Assembly: GCF_014695395.1 (NCBI RefSeq)
Contig: NZ_JACJOF010000013.1
Span: forward strand, 1-64,000
Direction: 5' to 3'
Source of the DNA: Nodosilinea sp. FACHB-131
Lineage (GTDB): Bacteria; Cyanobacteriota; Cyanobacteriia; Phormidesmidales; Phormidesmidaceae
DNA length: 64,000 nucleotides
The notes below the pieces were generated by a model, which saw only the letters and a list, made by a program, of their open reading frames with translations, was not told the origin of the DNA and searched no databases. This document shows positions 62,086 through 64,000 of this stretch, in pieces; within the stretch, counting starts at the first letter, position 1; every line of letters starts with the position of its first letter. The position numbers and the translations under genes were made by a program.

Positions 62086-63039
62086 TTAGCTATTCTCAGC
62101 TTCAGCGTCGGGTTGGGCGGTGCGATGGTGCCACAGCCGATAGCCGCCGTAGCCTACCGCCGCAGTTAGCACCCAATAGGGGCTAAAGGCCAGCAGCCAG
62201 AGCCCCAGCTTTAGCCCGCTGACGGTAAATGCTTTTACCGACTGAGTAGCAGCGTCCCATGTGTTGCTTAGGGTTTCGCCAACGGGACGCAGCGGGGTTA
62301 CTTGAGTTACCGGGCTTTGCAGGGTTAGGTAGATCTGTGAGAAGGCCACTTGCCGTTTGAGGTTTTGCTGCTGAGCCGCCATGCGCTCAATCGACTCGCG
62401 CACGGTGCTCAGTTCCCGCGCCACTTCTAGCACGTGGGAGATTTCTCCCGATCGCTCCATAATTTTCAGCAGGGCCGCTTCTGACTGGCGCAGATTCTTC
62501 AGCCGGGCATCGAGATCCACTAACTGGCTTGACACATCCTCCGCTGTCAGCGACTGCTGCTGCACAGTTCCCAGGGGACGGAGGGCGTTCAGCACTGAAT
62601 CTAATTCAGCCTGGGGCACCCGCAGGGTCAAGGTCACCTGCTGAGCCGTTCCTTCGGGAGAACGGTGATCTTGCAGGCTCAGCATATCTCCCTGAGCCCG
62701 TTGAAGGATGGCTTGCACCTGGTCTACGGCAGCGTCAATATCGGTTAGCACCAGCACCAGGCTGGCCTGCTTCACCAGCTGAGGCGCAGGCTGTCCAATA
62801 TCGCTGGGGACCGGCTCGATTTCGCTGGTCTTGGCCATGTCAGAGGTCGCCGATTGTGCCACTGGAGAGGCCTGGTTAGCAGTCGGCGCAGCATCGCCTG
62901 CCACCGCGCCAATTTCGGCAGACAGAGTTTCTTGCTGCTCAACGTCGGACGTTTGGGCGCAGCCACCCACCAGGGCAGCCCCCAGGGCGATCGCTAACAA
63001 CTGAGCACGATGGACGCGGAGGAATGCAGAACGGGTCAT
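62086..63039 (-). CDS. DUF4349 lipoprotein
   Basis: A 317-residue protein from MTRSAFLRVHRAQLLAIALG; a lipobox (ALVGGC) after the hydrophobic stretch makes it a lipoprotein. The DUF4349 domain (about 80-285) has LVLVLTDIDAAVDQVQAIL, TLTLRVPQAELDSVLNAL, SSQLVDLDARLKNLRQSE and a long coiled-coil-like stretch. One membrane span (about 265-290) is followed by a short basic tail. The family is of unknown function and is often envelope-associated. Confidence 0.88.
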   Translation of the reverse strand: MTRSAFLRVHRAQLLAIALGAALVGGCAQTSDVEQQETLSAEIGAVAGDAAPTANQASPVAQSATSDMAKTSEIEPVPSDIGQPAPQLVKQASLVLVLTDIDAAVDQVQAILQRAQGDMLSLQDHRSPEGTAQQVTLTLRVPQAELDSVLNALRPLGTVQQQSLTAEDVSSQLVDLDARLKNLRQSEAALLKIMERSGEISHVLEVARELSTVRESIERMAAQQQNLKRQVAFSQIYLTLQSPVTQVTPLRPVGETLSNTWDAATQSVKAFTVSGLKLGLWLLAFSPYWVLTAAVGYGGYRLWHHRTAQPDAEAENS

Positions 63040-63222
63040 CGGGTTGCCTAAGCCAAACTCGGATGGCTCTACTATGGCCTGAACGATCGCAGTAATTGCC
63101 CAAGTTACCATTACTGAAACCGGTAGGAGCATCGAGGGCGATCGCTCCGTAATTCTTGATAGGATTGCACGGTTGACGCAGAGGAGCGTTGGCGCAGCCT
63201 CTGCAAAGGAGAATCGCCCCCA

Positions 63223-63480
63223 GTGCCAGAACCGATCACCATCACCGTCAAGCTATTTGCCATTTACCAGGAAGCCTACGGCCAGCCTGAGGTGCAGTGG
63301 CAGTTTTCAGAAGGGGCCACAGTGGGGTCAGTGCGCGATCGCGTCCTGGCCGAGCATCCCAAGTTAGAGGCTTGGCGCGATCGCACTCGCCTGGGCCTCA
63401 ACCTTCAGTTTGTAGCCGACGATACCCCGCTAAAAGACGGTGACGAGGTGGTGCTGATCCCTCCCGTAAGCGGTGGCTGA
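63223..63480 (+). CDS. moaD: MoaD/ThiS-family sulfur carrier
   Basis: An 85-residue ubiquitin-like protein, start GTG with AAGGAG before it. ITITVKLFAIYQEAYGQPEVQWQFSEGATVGSVRDRV and DTPLKDGDEVVLIPPVSGG match MoaD (LFA...aG, l.dGDevallPPvsGG), including the C-terminal Gly-Gly that is adenylated and thiocarboxylated in molybdopterin synthesis. ThiS-like proteins have the same end, but the PPVSGG form favours MoaD. MoaE is not adjacent. Confidence 0.85.
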   Translation: MPEPITITVKLFAIYQEAYGQPEVQWQFSEGATVGSVRDRVLAEHPKLEAWRDRTRLGLNLQFVADDTPLKDGDEVVLIPPVSGG

Positions 63481-63704
63481 GGCTAGCACAAGCGAACTAC
63501 CGCAACTTTTCTGCTTTGCTAAGGAAGCTTCAAAAAACGTTAGAGTCGCCGCATCCAAGTCAGGGTAGGCGATCCCCATTTTTTTGTTTTTAAAAGATCG
63601 CACAAGTTCTGGAAATGTTCGTTGCACCCCAGATATTCCCCTACCTATAGCGTAGAGTTGATCTTGTTAACTCCATATCTAGCGTTTATGTAGGAGCGCC
63701 CGCT

Positions 63705-64000
63705 ATGGACTGGTTTCCTCGCCGCCATGCCATTGTCTTAGCCCGCAGCAGCCCCAGTCGACTCGCCTATCTCGAAAAAATAGGAATCATCATACCCCAG
63801 CGGTCCGGCGGTTCTTCCCGACTGGAGGTGTTCTACTCCTGGGAGCAAATTCTTGAAATTCGCGCTATTAGTCGGCTGCGTCAGCACCTGTCATTTCAGA
63901 CTATTCGCAAAATCTTACAGTACTTTGATGACCGCGGCGTGGGCCGCACCCTGCGCGATAAGCACTTGGTGATCAACCATCACGGGGTTAGCTGGGTACA
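63705..64000 (+). CDS. MerR-type HTH protein, cut by the window end
   Basis: The first 98 codons of a gene, preceded by AGGAG (63692-63696). The sequence MDWFPRRHAIVLARSSPSRL and the following AYLEKIGIIIPQRSGGSSRLEVFYSWEQILEIRAISRLRQH fit a MerR HTH (recognition helix, wing with R, then Y-x-x-x-x-I-L-x-I). The effector part is outside the window. The intergenic 63481-63704 region is AT-rich and has no supported gene. Confidence 0.75.
   Translation, partial: MDWFPRRHAIVLARSSPSRLAYLEKIGIIIPQRSGGSSRLEVFYSWEQILEIRAISRLRQHLSFQTIRKILQYFDDRGVGRTLRDKHLVINHHGVSWV

Noticed and set aside
63430-63627. 65-codon minus-strand frame after moaD
   Set aside because: Overlaps the conserved moaD 3' end; no recognisable sequence.
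1-64000. CRISPR arrays, prophage or a classical defence island
   Set aside because: No spaced direct repeats of 28-37 bases, no cas, integrase, capsid or terminase genes were seen; HIP1 repeats are normal for cyanobacteria.

Overview
The window looks like ordinary chromosome from a GC-rich cyanobacterium. The octamer GCGATCGC (HIP1) recurs throughout, inside and outside genes. The gene content is also cyanobacterial: an NblA/Ycf18-type phycobilisome-degradation protein, a FutA/FutB-type ferric iron importer split into two loci, a glucosylglycerol/alpha-glucoside-type ABC importer, a SpkB-like Ser/Thr kinase with pentapeptide repeats, three Uma2 (DUF820) loci, and multi-PAS hybrid signalling proteins. 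The genus cannot be fixed from sequence alone; the repeat families and gene set suggest a filamentous Leptolyngbya/Nodosilinea-like organism (inference). I recognised no rRNA, tRNA, CRISPR array or prophage. The only transposon trace is the 3' end of an IS630-type transposase at the left edge.

Layout. 0-13 kb: transposase tail, alpha/beta hydrolase, DUF805-like membrane protein, a gene-free stretch holding a cluster of strong hairpins (2109-2256, candidate structured RNA), a 1386-residue hybrid histidine kinase with seven PAS domains, a membrane-anchored DUF2726 protein, an LpxB-related glycosyltransferase, a DacB-type carboxypeptidase, a PKHD hydroxylase, a GAF protein with a four-cysteine tail, and nblA with its terminator. 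12.5-21.5 kb: iron-uptake genes (a TonB-like protein, futA, and futB further on) around a LRR-Roc-COR (ROCO) protein and a small conserved gene. The 3' side of that small gene dissolves into a degenerate 21-bp heptad-encoding repeat; a Uma2 fragment and an intact Uma2 gene follow. 21.7-31.2 kb: DUF218 protein, ABC exporter, VapB antitoxin plus truncated VapC toxin, SDR, VTT/DedA-like membrane protein, HAD phosphatase, SOUL protein, two methyltransferases and a START-like protein.

31-44 kb: an N6-adenine-methylase-fold protein that lacks NPPY, then housekeeping genes: coaE, fused cobA-hemD, hisC, GST, a PMT-type glycosyltransferase, a small P-loop kinase, riboflavin synthase, a DUF151 nuclease, an Fe-S aldo/keto reductase, GNAT, map and Uma2. 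44-52 kb: a TetR regulator divergent from a hot-dog thioesterase with paired operator-like palindromes, then the ggt-type importer (binding protein, ATPase, two permeases) interrupted by a PAS-GAF-GGDEF cyclase and by purine/pyrimidine tandem repeats. 52-64 kb: RidA, DUF2252, SGNH hydrolase, AI-2E family protein, SpkB-like kinase, pheT, FAD monooxygenase, DUF4349 lipoprotein, MoaD-like protein and a MerR-type gene cut by the window end.

The main unusual signal is small repeats acting on genes. A heptad repeat contains the stop codon of one gene. Microsatellites form the linker of CobA-HemD. A palindromic element sits in frame inside the PMT gene. A GGTATAGGGT palindrome recurs at three gene boundaries. 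The most unusual single loci are the candidate structured RNA, the NPPY-less methylase, the ROCO/heptad locus and the truncated VapC, whose break carries a copy of the upstream ABC gene's 3' end.
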